A DNA stretch of 5,541 nt. Origin: Spirochaetaceae bacterium (GTDB lineage Bacteria > Spirochaetota > Spirochaetia > Treponematales > Breznakiellaceae). Numbering within the stretch: the first letter of the stretch is position 1; every line of letters starts with the position of its first letter. The notes under the pieces are model-generated. The model was not told the origin of the DNA, did no database searches, and saw only the letters and a program-made list of their open reading frames with translations. The position numbers and the translations under genes were made by a program. Of the stretch, positions 1 to 5,300 are shown piece by piece. The stretch covers positions 1 through 5,541 of the forward strand of contig JAITHM010000042.1 of NCBI GenBank assembly GCA_031279965.1. The letters run 5' to 3'.

Positions 1-347
1 CTGTATTTGACGCTTTTTCGCTTCAAATACGCATAGTTTCTTTTGTGTTAGGAATGCCTATCTTGTATTTTGGCGCGGCTGTTTATATTGAAACAAATAT
101 GGGGATGGCGCCTTACGACGCAATTGCAATTATTATCGCTGAAAAAATAAAAAAACAAAATTGGTTTAGATGGATACGAATTGGAACTGATGCACTCTGT
201 GTTTGCGGCGGCATCCTGACGCAAAGTGATATTGGGATAGGAACATTGTTAACCGTATTATTCGCCGGGCCGCTAATTGCGTTATTCAGAAAATCAATAA
301 TAAAATTAAAACTATGGGAGATTTTATTTAATAACTTTAAATATTAA
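1..347 (+). CDS. YczE/YitT-like integral membrane protein, 5'-truncated
   Basis: The reading frame is open from base 3 and no stop lies upstream, so the gene starts before the window; the first visible start-like codon, GTG at 45, is probably internal. About 114 residues remain. They show a glycine-rich hydrophobic segment, then NMGMAPYDAI, a short basic stretch with RWIRIGTDALC, and a second hydrophobic stretch containing GIGTLLT and AGPLIALF. This order (G-rich helix, G-x-APYDA, R, G-x-GT, GP) is that of the YczE/YyaS/YitT-type membrane proteins, which are mostly of unknown function. The protein should sit in the cytoplasmic membrane. The tail after the last helix is basic and probably cytoplasmic. 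Its 3' end overlaps the convergent methyltransferase gene by 24 bp. The family call is a pattern judgement; the topology is the better supported part. Confidence 0.72.
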   Translation, partial: VFDAFSLQIRIVSFVLGMPILYFGAAVYIETNMGMAPYDAIAIIIAEKIKKQNWFRWIRIGTDALCVCGGILTQSDIGIGTLLTVLFAGPLIALFRKSIIKLKLWEILFNNFKY

Positions 348-1073
348 ATATAATCTTGGAAGAATCCATCGTAATAATTTAAAAGGGAAATTTTCAGAAA
401 TTTCTGCCATCAAAAGCACTAGTCGTGACGATGGTCCATAGACCAAAGGAGACCAATCTTTTTTTATTATCTTAAACAAAGGGCGCGTTATATTTTCATA
501 ATATTTAAAATAACCCATTTTCAACCATTTTTGTTCATTCGGATCGGCAGCATGCAATATCAATATGGCTGGATTTAATCTATTAGGCTCTAATATTATT
601 AGTTTTCCATCTGGTTTCAACAGTTTGTAAATATTTTCTACAGCTTCTTTTGGATTGTCCATATGATGCAAAACATCATTAACAATGACAACATCAAAAT
701 AATTTTCTTTAAAACTTTCATTAAATTCAGCAGCACTGTAAACAGAAGAATTCTTAATATTATTTTTTAATAATAAATCTCTCGCAGCATCAATAAAGAC
801 AGGAACGATGTCAAATCCAATTACCCCCCCCCCCCCAATACAAAATTGAGAAATAATAGGTAATAATATACCATTCCCACAGCCATAGTCAAGAACATTG
901 TCAGAAGGCTGTATTTGATTCTTTAAAAACGGAATCAAATATTTTTTTACAGAAGGGTTGTTGGCAACATTTTCGTATGAAAATCTATTTTGCACACCTA
1001 TGATTTTTCTTTTTACTTTCCCGGACATCAAAGAAGTGTAAAACTGAATATTATCTCTCATTGTATTTTTCAT
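324..1073 (-). CDS. Class I SAM-dependent methyltransferase with in-gene poly-G tract (phase-variable candidate)
   Basis: A 249-residue cytosolic methyltransferase of the Methyltransf_11/25 type. Counting from the upstream GTG as residue 1, motif I is VLDYGCGNG (61-69), the SAM-binding loop. The second strand with its acidic end is VIGFDI (85-90), motif IV is YFDVVIVNDVLHHMD (126-140), and the post-motif is LLKPDGKLIILEPNR (152-166). The C-terminal third is basic and hydrophobic, and may bind a lipid or other acceptor. The substrate cannot be read from the sequence. I chose ATG at 1073 because AAGGAG (1083-1088) lies 9 bases upstream; GTG at 1076, 6 bases from the same site, is an alternative giving 250 residues. 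Between motif I and the second strand are four glycines coded by a run of 13 G. The gene is AT-rich apart from this run, has its own promoter, and overlaps the membrane protein gene tail to tail. Confidence 0.9.
   Translation of the reverse strand: MKNTMRDNIQFYTSLMSGKVKRKIIGVQNRFSYENVANNPSVKKYLIPFLKNQIQPSDNVLDYGCGNGILLPIISQFCIGGGGVIGFDIVPVFIDAARDLLLKNNIKNSSVYSAAEFNESFKENYFDVVIVNDVLHHMDNPKEAVENIYKLLKPDGKLIILEPNRLNPAILILHAADPNEQKWLKMGYFKYYENITRPLFKIIKKDWSPLVYGPSSRLVLLMAEISENFPFKLLRWILPRLYLIFKVIK
824..836. repeat. Homopolymeric tract of 13 C (13 G on the coding strand)
   Basis: An uninterrupted run of 13 C on the + strand inside the methyltransferase gene, whose coding strand is minus. It encodes Gly81-Gly84 plus the first base of Val85 (GTA). 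With 13 G the frame is open. With 12 G the four glycine codons are followed directly by TAA. With 14 or 11 G the frame reads on through Gly, Asn, Trp, Ile to TGA. Lengths of 10 or 16 would again be open. Tracts this long in otherwise AT-rich coding DNA change length by slipped-strand mispairing; in Treponema pallidum and other host-associated bacteria such runs switch surface genes. That this one varies in the population is inference. Confidence 0.95.
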
Positions 1074-1082
1074 CACAGATAT

Positions 1083-1088
1083 CTCCTT
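1083..1088 (-). promoter_or_regulatory. Ribosome binding site of the methyltransferase gene
   Basis: AAGGAG on the minus strand, 9 bases before ATG at 1073 and 6 before GTG at 1076. It fits either start, so it supports translation of this gene but does not fully decide the first codon. Confidence 0.7.
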
Positions 1089-1114
1089 GTCAATAAAATA
1101 AACTTCGAATGTAT

Positions 1115-1143
1115 CTTATAAGGCATTTTTATAAAAACGTCAA
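1115..1143 (-). promoter_or_regulatory. Sigma-70-type promoter of the methyltransferase gene
   Basis: On the minus strand a -35 box TTGACG (1138-1143) and a -10 box TATAAG (1115-1120) are separated by 17 bases. Transcription would start near 1108, leaving a leader of about 35 bases that contains the AAGGAG site. The promoter lies in the 155 bp gap behind the XRE gene, so the methyltransferase need not depend on read-through from that gene. No other clear structure is seen in this gap. Confidence 0.6.
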
Positions 1144-1231
1144 TAGTCATGGGCACTGTCCATAACCCCTAAATACCATCCTATGCTGAAAAAAATGGGA
1201 AAGTCAATATCAATAGGTGAGAGGCTGTTCG

Positions 1232-1561
1232 TTACGAATTCGTGAACCTTCGAGTTATTTCATCAAGCGAAACGGTAATCATCGCTTTTGTCTCTTCCGC
1301 ATAGCGTTTAATAAGGCAGGAATAGGTAGCAGGCAATTCCCTGGCCGGCAGAAAAAGTTCATACGGCTCAATGTTAAAGGCATTCGCAAACCCGGCAAGC
1401 GTTTGTGGAGAAACCCATGTCTTGCCATTTTCTATATTACTCAAAAAATTTGCAGAAATATCAACTTTCTCGGCAAGGATTTCCTGAGACCATTTATATT
1501 TCAAACGCAGTCGTTTTATACTTTTACCTAAAATACGACATACTATATGCCCGTCTGTCAT
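1232..1561 (-). CDS. XRE-family helix-turn-helix transcriptional regulator
   Basis: A 109-residue cytosolic DNA-binding protein. Residues 11-70 form a Cro/C1-type HTH_3 domain: LGKSIKRLR (helix 1), WSQEILAEKVDIS (helix 2 and turn), ANFLSNIENGKTWVSP (recognition helix and the ENGK turn), then TLAGFANAFNIEPYELF (helices 4 and 5). The remaining 35 residues look helical and may serve dimerisation; there is no ligand or peptidase domain. I chose ATG at 1561, the first start in the frame; the upstream AGGCGA is only a weak ribosome site. It is transcribed away from the unknown protein gene at 1693, and the shared 131 bp gap contains repeated sequence that could be its operator. Control of that promoter and of itself is inference from this arrangement. 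No clear promoter was found for the gene itself. Confidence 0.88.
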   Translation of the reverse strand: MTDGHIVCRILGKSIKRLRLKYKWSQEILAEKVDISANFLSNIENGKTWVSPQTLAGFANAFNIEPYELFLPARELPATYSCLIKRYAEETKAMITVSLDEITRRFTNS

Positions 1562-1563
1562 CT

Positions 1564-1580
1564 CTATTCGCCTATTAGAC
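1564..1580 (+). repeat. Direct repeat copy 1 (CTATTCG..TATTAGAC), next to XRE start
   Basis: CTATTCGCCTATTAGAC here matches CTATTCGATATTAGAC at 1640-1655 except for a two-for-one base change in the middle. The following bases (TAA versus CAA) are also similar. This copy lies 2 bp before the XRE start codon, where a bound protein could block expression of the XRE gene. Confidence 0.6.
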
Positions 1581-1604
1581 TAAACCTTCATTGTCTTCTT
1601 ATTA

Positions 1605-1633
1605 TTGACAACTTTGGAATAATCTAATACAAT
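1605..1633 (+). promoter_or_regulatory. Strong sigma-70-type promoter for the gene at 1693
   Basis: A perfect -35 box TTGACA (1605-1610), a 17 bp spacer and a -10 box TACAAT (1628-1633) predict a start near 1640. The leader to ATG 1693 is about 53 bases. Repeat copy 2 begins at the predicted start point, and an inverted heptamer lies over the -10 box, so the promoter looks repressible. Confidence 0.7.
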
Positions 1634-1654
1634 AACTTTCTATTCGATATTAGA
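1623..1654. promoter_or_regulatory. Inverted TCTAATA/TATTAGA pair, possible operator
   Basis: TCTAATA (1623-1629) and its exact reverse complement TATTAGA (1648-1654) are 18 bp apart. The left arm overlaps the -10 box and the right arm lies just past the predicted transcription start. A third TATTAGA is at 1573-1579, next to the XRE start. Three copies within 82 bp beside an XRE gene suggest its binding sites. The region is AT-rich, so chance is a real alternative. Confidence 0.4.
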
Positions 1655-1655
1655 C
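1640..1655 (+). repeat. Direct repeat copy 2 (CTATTCG.TATTAGAC), at predicted +1
   Basis: CTATTCGATATTAGAC is the partner of the repeat at 1564-1580, 76 bp away and in the same orientation. It lies immediately downstream of the TACAAT box, covering the predicted start of transcription. Confidence 0.6.
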
Positions 1656-1692
1656 CAATATCATAAATTATAGGGGATAAAAAACGCATCTT

Positions 1693-2022
1693 ATGACACA
1701 GAACACACTGCATAATGCCTGCACCGCCGGGTATAACAATGTCTTTCCGCTTGATTTTTCTGATGGAGGGGCAAGAACGCTGTCGTTGATTAAAGAAATC
1801 GCTTTTGAACTTCCCGCGATGTGCGAAAGTTTTCTTATTGCTGAAAGCCTGCTTGAAAACAACACTGATATTAACACTGCCGCACTTGAGGAAAAAGGAC
1901 ATGCTCTCTATAACGCATTGCGCGGTATTAACTTTTATATTTTGTCGCTTAAACAACAAAATAATCGTCTTGAAAAAGCAATCAAAGAAAACGGTATAAC
2001 TCCCCCTCTTCCGGTAAGTTGA
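1693..2022 (+). CDS. Small protein of unknown function, 109 aa
   Basis: I do not recognise a family. The protein is soluble, with no signal peptide or membrane helix. After a polar N-terminus (about 20 residues) it appears mostly helical: residues 30-50 (SLIKEIAFELPAMCESFL) and 65-103, the latter ending in a charged, possibly coiled-coil stretch (LKQQNNRLEKAIKENG). It shows no HTH, zinc or catalytic motif. ATG at 1693 is the only start after an in-frame TAA at 1678. The ribosome site is odd: AGGGG (1672-1676) is 16 bases away, too far for usual use. Support for the gene comes from the strong promoter upstream, divergence from the XRE gene, and the same strand as the response regulator 105 bp downstream. 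A role in the same signalling pathway is a guess. Confidence 0.6.
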   Translation: MTQNTLHNACTAGYNNVFPLDFSDGGARTLSLIKEIAFELPAMCESFLIAESLLENNTDINTAALEEKGHALYNALRGINFYILSLKQQNNRLEKAIKENGITPPLPVS

Positions 2023-2046
2023 AGATTCTTGAGCACAAGTTTCTTT
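2021..2046 (+). terminator. Weak hairpin after the unknown protein gene
   Basis: CTTG/CAAG (2028-2031, 2036-2039) closes a four-base loop. After a 2x2 mismatch, GAAGA (2021-2025) pairs with TCTTT (2042-2046). The stem overlaps the stop codon and is followed by a broken T-rich stretch rather than a clean U-run. It may be an attenuating or processing structure rather than a true terminator. Confidence 0.25.
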
Positions 2047-2116
2047 CATTGCAGGACATACAGCAGGATAAAGAACAGGGCTGTCGTATTATACATAAAA
2101 ATGCTAAACTGCTCGC

Positions 2117-2120
2117 GGAG
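2117..2120 (+). promoter_or_regulatory. Ribosome binding site deciding the response regulator start
   Basis: GGAG ends 7 bases before ATG 2128. The alternative starts TTG 2029 and ATG 2101 have no comparable site, so 2128 is preferred and the protein begins with MIRDKPVIVLVDDD. Confidence 0.65.
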
Positions 2121-2127
2121 AGTTGCT

Positions 2128-3204
2128 ATGATACGTGATAAACCGGTTATCGTCCTTGTTGATGATGATGCGGTAAATCTTACAATAGGAAAAAATATCC
2201 TTAAAGACAAGTATGCGGTTTTTCCAATCAATACTGCCGAATCGTTTTTTCAAATTCTCCCGAATCTTGAAGTTGATTTAATTTTACTTGATATAGAAAT
2301 GCCTGATGTGAATGGTTACGAGACCATTAAACGACTTAAAACAGATCCTGAATATGCTGATATTCCTGTAATTTTTCTTACGGCAAAGAACGATCCGGGA
2401 AGCGAACTTGAAGGGCTTTCGCTTGGCGCCATAGATTATGTTTCCAAACCTTTTTCACCGCCGCTTCTTGTAAAACGCATTGAAAATCATCTTGCCATGC
2501 GGGAAGCAACGCGAAAACTGAAAGCATACAATGATGATTTATTAAAAAAAGTTGATACAAAAACAAACGAAGTAAACGAACTTCAGAATGCAATACTCCG
2601 CGTTGTTGCAGAGCTTGTTGAATTCCGCAACGATGCAAACAACGGACACATTGAACGAACCCAAAAATATATTAAGTTGTTTCTTGATAAAATGATTGAA
2701 AAAGGCACCTATCATAATGAAGTTTCAAAATGGAATCTTGAATATCTTATCCCGGCGGCTCAGTTGTATGATGTAGGAAAGATCGCTATTAGTGATATGC
2801 TTCTTAATAAACCAGCAAAATTTTCACCTGAAGAATTTGAGCTTATGAAGCAGCATACTATTTTTGGCGTTGCTGCAATCAAGGAAATTGAAAAACAAAC
2901 AAAACAAAATCTTTTTTTGTATTACGCAAAAATTTTTGCAGGAACACATCATGAAAAATGGGATGGTACAGGATACCCGCGCAAACTAAAGGGGGTTGAT
3001 ATTCCGCTACCCGGACGTATCATGGCAATTATTGATGTCTATGACAGTCTTACCTCGGTACGTCCCTATCGCAAAGCTATAAGTCATACGGTTGCTGAAC
3101 GTGTCATTATTGGCAGTGCTGGCATTAACTTCGATCCGGCACTTATCGAAATATTTAAATTTGTCGTTCTCAAATTTTCCGAGATTGCCGACGAGGCAAA
3201 ATAA
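2128..3204 (+). CDS. Response regulator with receiver and HD-GYP-type output domain (HD histidine replaced by Tyr)
   Basis: A 358-residue cytosolic response regulator. Residues 5-122 are a CheY-like receiver with acidic pocket DDD (12-14), phosphoacceptor Asp55 (LLDIEMPD), Thr85 and Lys107 (SKPF). A helical linker (125-155) leads to an HD-GYP domain (about 158-348), a family that usually hydrolyses cyclic di-GMP. Visible family residues are His174 (GHIERT), Asp215, Lys218, His243 (MKQH), His274-His275 (HHEKWDGTGYP), Asp303 (IIDVYDSLTS) and RPYRKA (312-317). The HD motif, normally HDxGK, reads YDVGK (214-218): the metal-binding His is Tyr, from TAT where His would be CAT. Activity may be altered or lost. 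I chose ATG at 2128 because GGAG (2117-2120) is 7 bases upstream and the receiver begins at once; the frame is open back to TTG 2029 but that stretch resembles no domain. No histidine kinase lies nearby. Confidence 0.93.
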   Translation: MIRDKPVIVLVDDDAVNLTIGKNILKDKYAVFPINTAESFFQILPNLEVDLILLDIEMPDVNGYETIKRLKTDPEYADIPVIFLTAKNDPGSELEGLSLGAIDYVSKPFSPPLLVKRIENHLAMREATRKLKAYNDDLLKKVDTKTNEVNELQNAILRVVAELVEFRNDANNGHIERTQKYIKLFLDKMIEKGTYHNEVSKWNLEYLIPAAQLYDVGKIAISDMLLNKPAKFSPEEFELMKQHTIFGVAAIKEIEKQTKQNLFLYYAKIFAGTHHEKWDGTGYPRKLKGVDIPLPGRIMAIIDVYDSLTSVRPYRKAISHTVAERVIIGSAGINFDPALIEIFKFVVLKFSEIADEAK

Positions 3205-4665
3205 GTGTCGCTAAACTGGAAAGAGATTAATCTTGTTATACAGGAACTTGACCTCCAGGGGGCGCAGATTCAGAAAATTACCCAAAGCAATTTCCACACG
3301 CTCAACCTTGCCGTTTACGGACGGAGCGGTGCACAAAATCTGCTTATCGTAATAAGGCCGGGTGTGTGCCGGATTCATCTAACACAGCGCACTGTTCCCA
3401 AAAGTGAAAAGCCGCTCCGTTTTGCTGAATTGCTTCGCTCACGCCTGGGGAACGCCCGCATTGAAGAGATAACGCAAATTGGAAGTGACCGCGTCATACG
3501 CCTTATCATGCGCCGTGGTACTGAACGTTTCTTTCTGTTAGTCAGGCTCTGGTCAAATGCGGCAAATATACTCCTTACTGCTGAAAACGGCGTGATTATT
3601 GATGCAATGCGCCGCCTGCCAAAACGCGGTGAAATTTCAGGTGAAGTGTACCGCGGTATTGGCGGCTGGGACAGTGCCGCCGGCGCAGCTTCTCAACCAG
3701 AGGCGCCGGCCTCTTCACGTGTTGAAAAAATGGCAGCACCAGCACTGCACATCCGGGAACTGCCTGGCAGCGGGTCTTTTAATGAACGTCTTGACGACTG
3801 GTATGCAGAACACGGCACGGCGCTTTCGCTGGAAGCACTCCGCGCCGAGGCGCTTAAAAATTTTGAAGGCAGCACCGCCCGTCTTGATGCCGCACTTGAG
3901 CGGCTGAAGGCAAAAGAAAAGGCGTACTCCGAAGCAGACCGCCTCAAACAGTATGGCGAGCTTATTTTGGCATATATTTCGATGATTAAACCGGGGGATG
4001 AGTGGCTTGAGACGGCGGACTTTTTTACCGCCAACGAAACGATCAGGATTAAACTTGATCCTGCCAAGAAAGCTCAGGAGAACGCCGCCGCCTATTTTGA
4101 CCAATACCGGAAGGCAAAGCATGGCCTTGAACGTGTGCAGGAGGAAATTGCCGCCTGTATAAGCGAAATTGACCGTCAAAAAAGCTTGTTAACAGCGCTT
4201 CTTGCTGAAACAAATCCCTTGCGTCTTCAGAAACGGCTTATGTCAAAAGAGGCGCGTCCGGTGCGGCGGGACGGCAAAATACGGCCCGGGTTGAGTTTTA
4301 AGCGGGGAGACTGGCTTATCATCGTAGGGCGTTCGGCGGCGGAAAACGACGAACTTCTGCGCCGCCATGTAAAAGGCAACGATCTCTGGCTGCATACGCG
4401 GGATTTTCCTGGATCCTATGTATTTGTTAAAACTCGTGCGGGAAAGACTGTGCCGCTGAACATTCTGCTTGATGCAGGAAACCTTGCGCTTTTTTATTCA
4501 AAAGGCAGAAACGCCGGTAAAGGCGATCTCTTTTACACTCAAGTTAAATATCTGCGCCGTGCTAAAAATTGCCCGCGTGGCCGTGTAATTCCCACACAGG
4601 AAAAGAATTTGGCCATCGAGCTTGATGAAAAACGGCTGCGTGATCTTGAAGGCTGCCGTACGTAG
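3205..4665 (+). CDS. rqcH: RqcH/Rqc2-family (NFACT) ribosome quality control protein
   Basis: A 486-residue protein with NFACT architecture. NFACT-N spans about 1-155 and carries the Asp95-Arg96 pair (IGSDRVIRL), equivalent to the DR needed in bacterial RqcH for tRNA-dependent tailing. An Ala/Pro-rich linker follows (157-180), then helices likely to form the coiled-coil arm (about 220-250 and 285-345). NFACT-R (DUF814, about 362-472) has GDWLIIVGRSAAENDELL, GNDLWLHTRDFPGSYV and a YTQVKYLRRAK segment. In Bacillus subtilis, RqcH binds stalled 50S subunits and adds C-terminal alanine tails that mark the nascent chain for proteolysis; the name 'fibronectin-binding protein' is older usage. At 486 residues it is shorter than the usual 550-580. 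It starts with GTG on the base after the upstream stop, with GAGG (3193-3196) inside the upstream gene, so translational coupling is likely. It is richer in GC than the genes before it. Confidence 0.88.
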   Translation: MSLNWKEINLVIQELDLQGAQIQKITQSNFHTLNLAVYGRSGAQNLLIVIRPGVCRIHLTQRTVPKSEKPLRFAELLRSRLGNARIEEITQIGSDRVIRLIMRRGTERFFLLVRLWSNAANILLTAENGVIIDAMRRLPKRGEISGEVYRGIGGWDSAAGAASQPEAPASSRVEKMAAPALHIRELPGSGSFNERLDDWYAEHGTALSLEALRAEALKNFEGSTARLDAALERLKAKEKAYSEADRLKQYGELILAYISMIKPGDEWLETADFFTANETIRIKLDPAKKAQENAAAYFDQYRKAKHGLERVQEEIAACISEIDRQKSLLTALLAETNPLRLQKRLMSKEARPVRRDGKIRPGLSFKRGDWLIIVGRSAAENDELLRRHVKGNDLWLHTRDFPGSYVFVKTRAGKTVPLNILLDAGNLALFYSKGRNAGKGDLFYTQVKYLRRAKNCPRGRVIPTQEKNLAIELDEKRLRDLEGCRT

Positions 4666-4679
4666 AGTCTGCCTTTTTT
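4649..4679 (+). terminator. Possible rho-independent terminator after rqcH
   Basis: AAGGC (4649-4653) can pair with GCCTT (4671-4675) around a 17-base loop, followed by a run of six T (4674-4679). The stem is short and overlaps the end of the coding region, so the call rests mostly on the T-run and its position. If real, it separates the response regulator/rqcH unit from the loaP unit. Confidence 0.35.
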
Positions 4680-4765
4680 CAGGTTTAACTGGCGTTTATC
4701 TTCAAATTTTGAATTGCTGGATGCTTCTGCAAGAGCTCGACCATGTCTGCCGCTTTTGATACGAT

Positions 4766-5299
4766 ATGGTGTTTATGATGTATTATGCGCTGCAAGTGAA
4801 AACAAGAGCGGAAGAACGGTTCGTAACACTTTTCCGGGCGTTGCATCCGGCAATGGATTTTCCGATTTATTTTCCCAGGCGGGTGTTGCTTGAACGGCGG
4901 CAGGGGAAGCAGGCTATTCAAAAGACGCTGCCTGTATTCCCCGGTTATCTTTTTAGTGCGCTGCGTGAAGAAGATTCTGTGTCCGACTGTTTGAACGCTT
5001 TGCGAAAAATGGACAATTTCTTCCGGTTTTTGCCGTCTAATTCGCAGGTAGTGCCGTTGGGCGGACGTAATTTAGAGACCGTTCTGCATTTTATCAAACA
5101 TCCGGCGGGGCTCGTTGGCATATCCAAAGTTTATTTTAACGAATATGAGCGAATTATTGTTGTGGAGGGGGCGCTCAAGGGGCTTGAAGGGCAGATTGTC
5201 AAGGTTGACCGGCGAAAAGGGCGGGCAAAAATCAAACTTGATTTGTATGGAGAAGCTTTCAGCATCGATCTAGCTTTTGAAACGCTTGAAAGGAAGTAA
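4766..5299 (+). CDS. loaP: LoaP-type NusG paralogue, specialised transcription antiterminator
   Basis: A 177-residue NusG-family elongation factor. Residues 5-110 are an NGN domain (YYALQVKTRAEERF at the start, then the PVFPGYLF strand), which contacts RNA polymerase. Residues 122-175 hold the KOW domain (YFNEYERIIVVEG, LKGLEGQIVKVDRRKGRAKI, DLAFETLE). The wording of the KOW part is that of LoaP, which in Firmicutes and spirochaetes accompanies long polysaccharide or metabolite operons and prevents early termination in them; UpxY/RfaH-like relatives are the alternative. The housekeeping nusG is unlikely, since no secE or ribosomal protein genes are adjacent. The longest frame starts at ATG 4766 without a ribosome site; ATG 4775 or 4778, the latter 6 bases after GGTG, may be the real start and would put the protein at MYYALQVKT. 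A sugar-nucleotide enzyme gene follows after 1 bp. No convincing promoter was seen in the 100 bp upstream. Confidence 0.85.
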   Translation: MVFMMYYALQVKTRAEERFVTLFRALHPAMDFPIYFPRRVLLERRQGKQAIQKTLPVFPGYLFSALREEDSVSDCLNALRKMDNFFRFLPSNSQVVPLGGRNLETVLHFIKHPAGLVGISKVYFNEYERIIVVEGALKGLEGQIVKVDRRKGRAKIKLDLYGEAFSIDLAFETLERK

Positions 5300-5300
5300 A

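Noticed and set aside
432..455. GGTC-CATA-GACC small hairpin in the methyltransferase gene
   Set aside because: A 5 bp stem within coding sequence with no other supporting signal; expected by chance.
1227..1247. Palindrome around ACGAATTCGT with flanking GTTC/GAAC at the 3' end of the XRE gene
   Set aside because: The 10 bp core is a perfect palindrome but the outer arms are offset, no T-run follows on either side, and it lies partly in coding sequence, so I do not call a terminator or operator.
1217..1531. Plus-strand open frame opposite the XRE gene
   Set aside because: Antisense to a clear HTH gene; the translation is compositionally odd and has no recognisable motif.
1624..2049. Minus-strand open frame of 141 codons opposite the unknown protein gene
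   Set aside because: It resembles no family, has no good start signal, lies over the strong promoter region, and is explained as the mirror of the plus-strand frame that has a promoter.
2029..2127. N-terminal extension of the response regulator from TTG 2029
   Set aside because: The extension matches no domain and has no ribosome site, whereas ATG 2128 has GGAG at 7 bases and begins right at the receiver domain.
3693..4179. Two overlapping minus-strand open frames inside rqcH
   Set aside because: They are antisense shadows of a well-identified gene in GC-richer DNA; their translations are low-complexity, rich in Ser/Ala or in basic and aromatic residues.
4682..4758. Short plus-strand frame before loaP that could be a leader peptide
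   Set aside because: No ribosome site, no run of regulatory codons and no hairpin pair typical of attenuation were seen; the TTCAAATTTTGAA near-palindrome at 4701-4713 alone is not enough.
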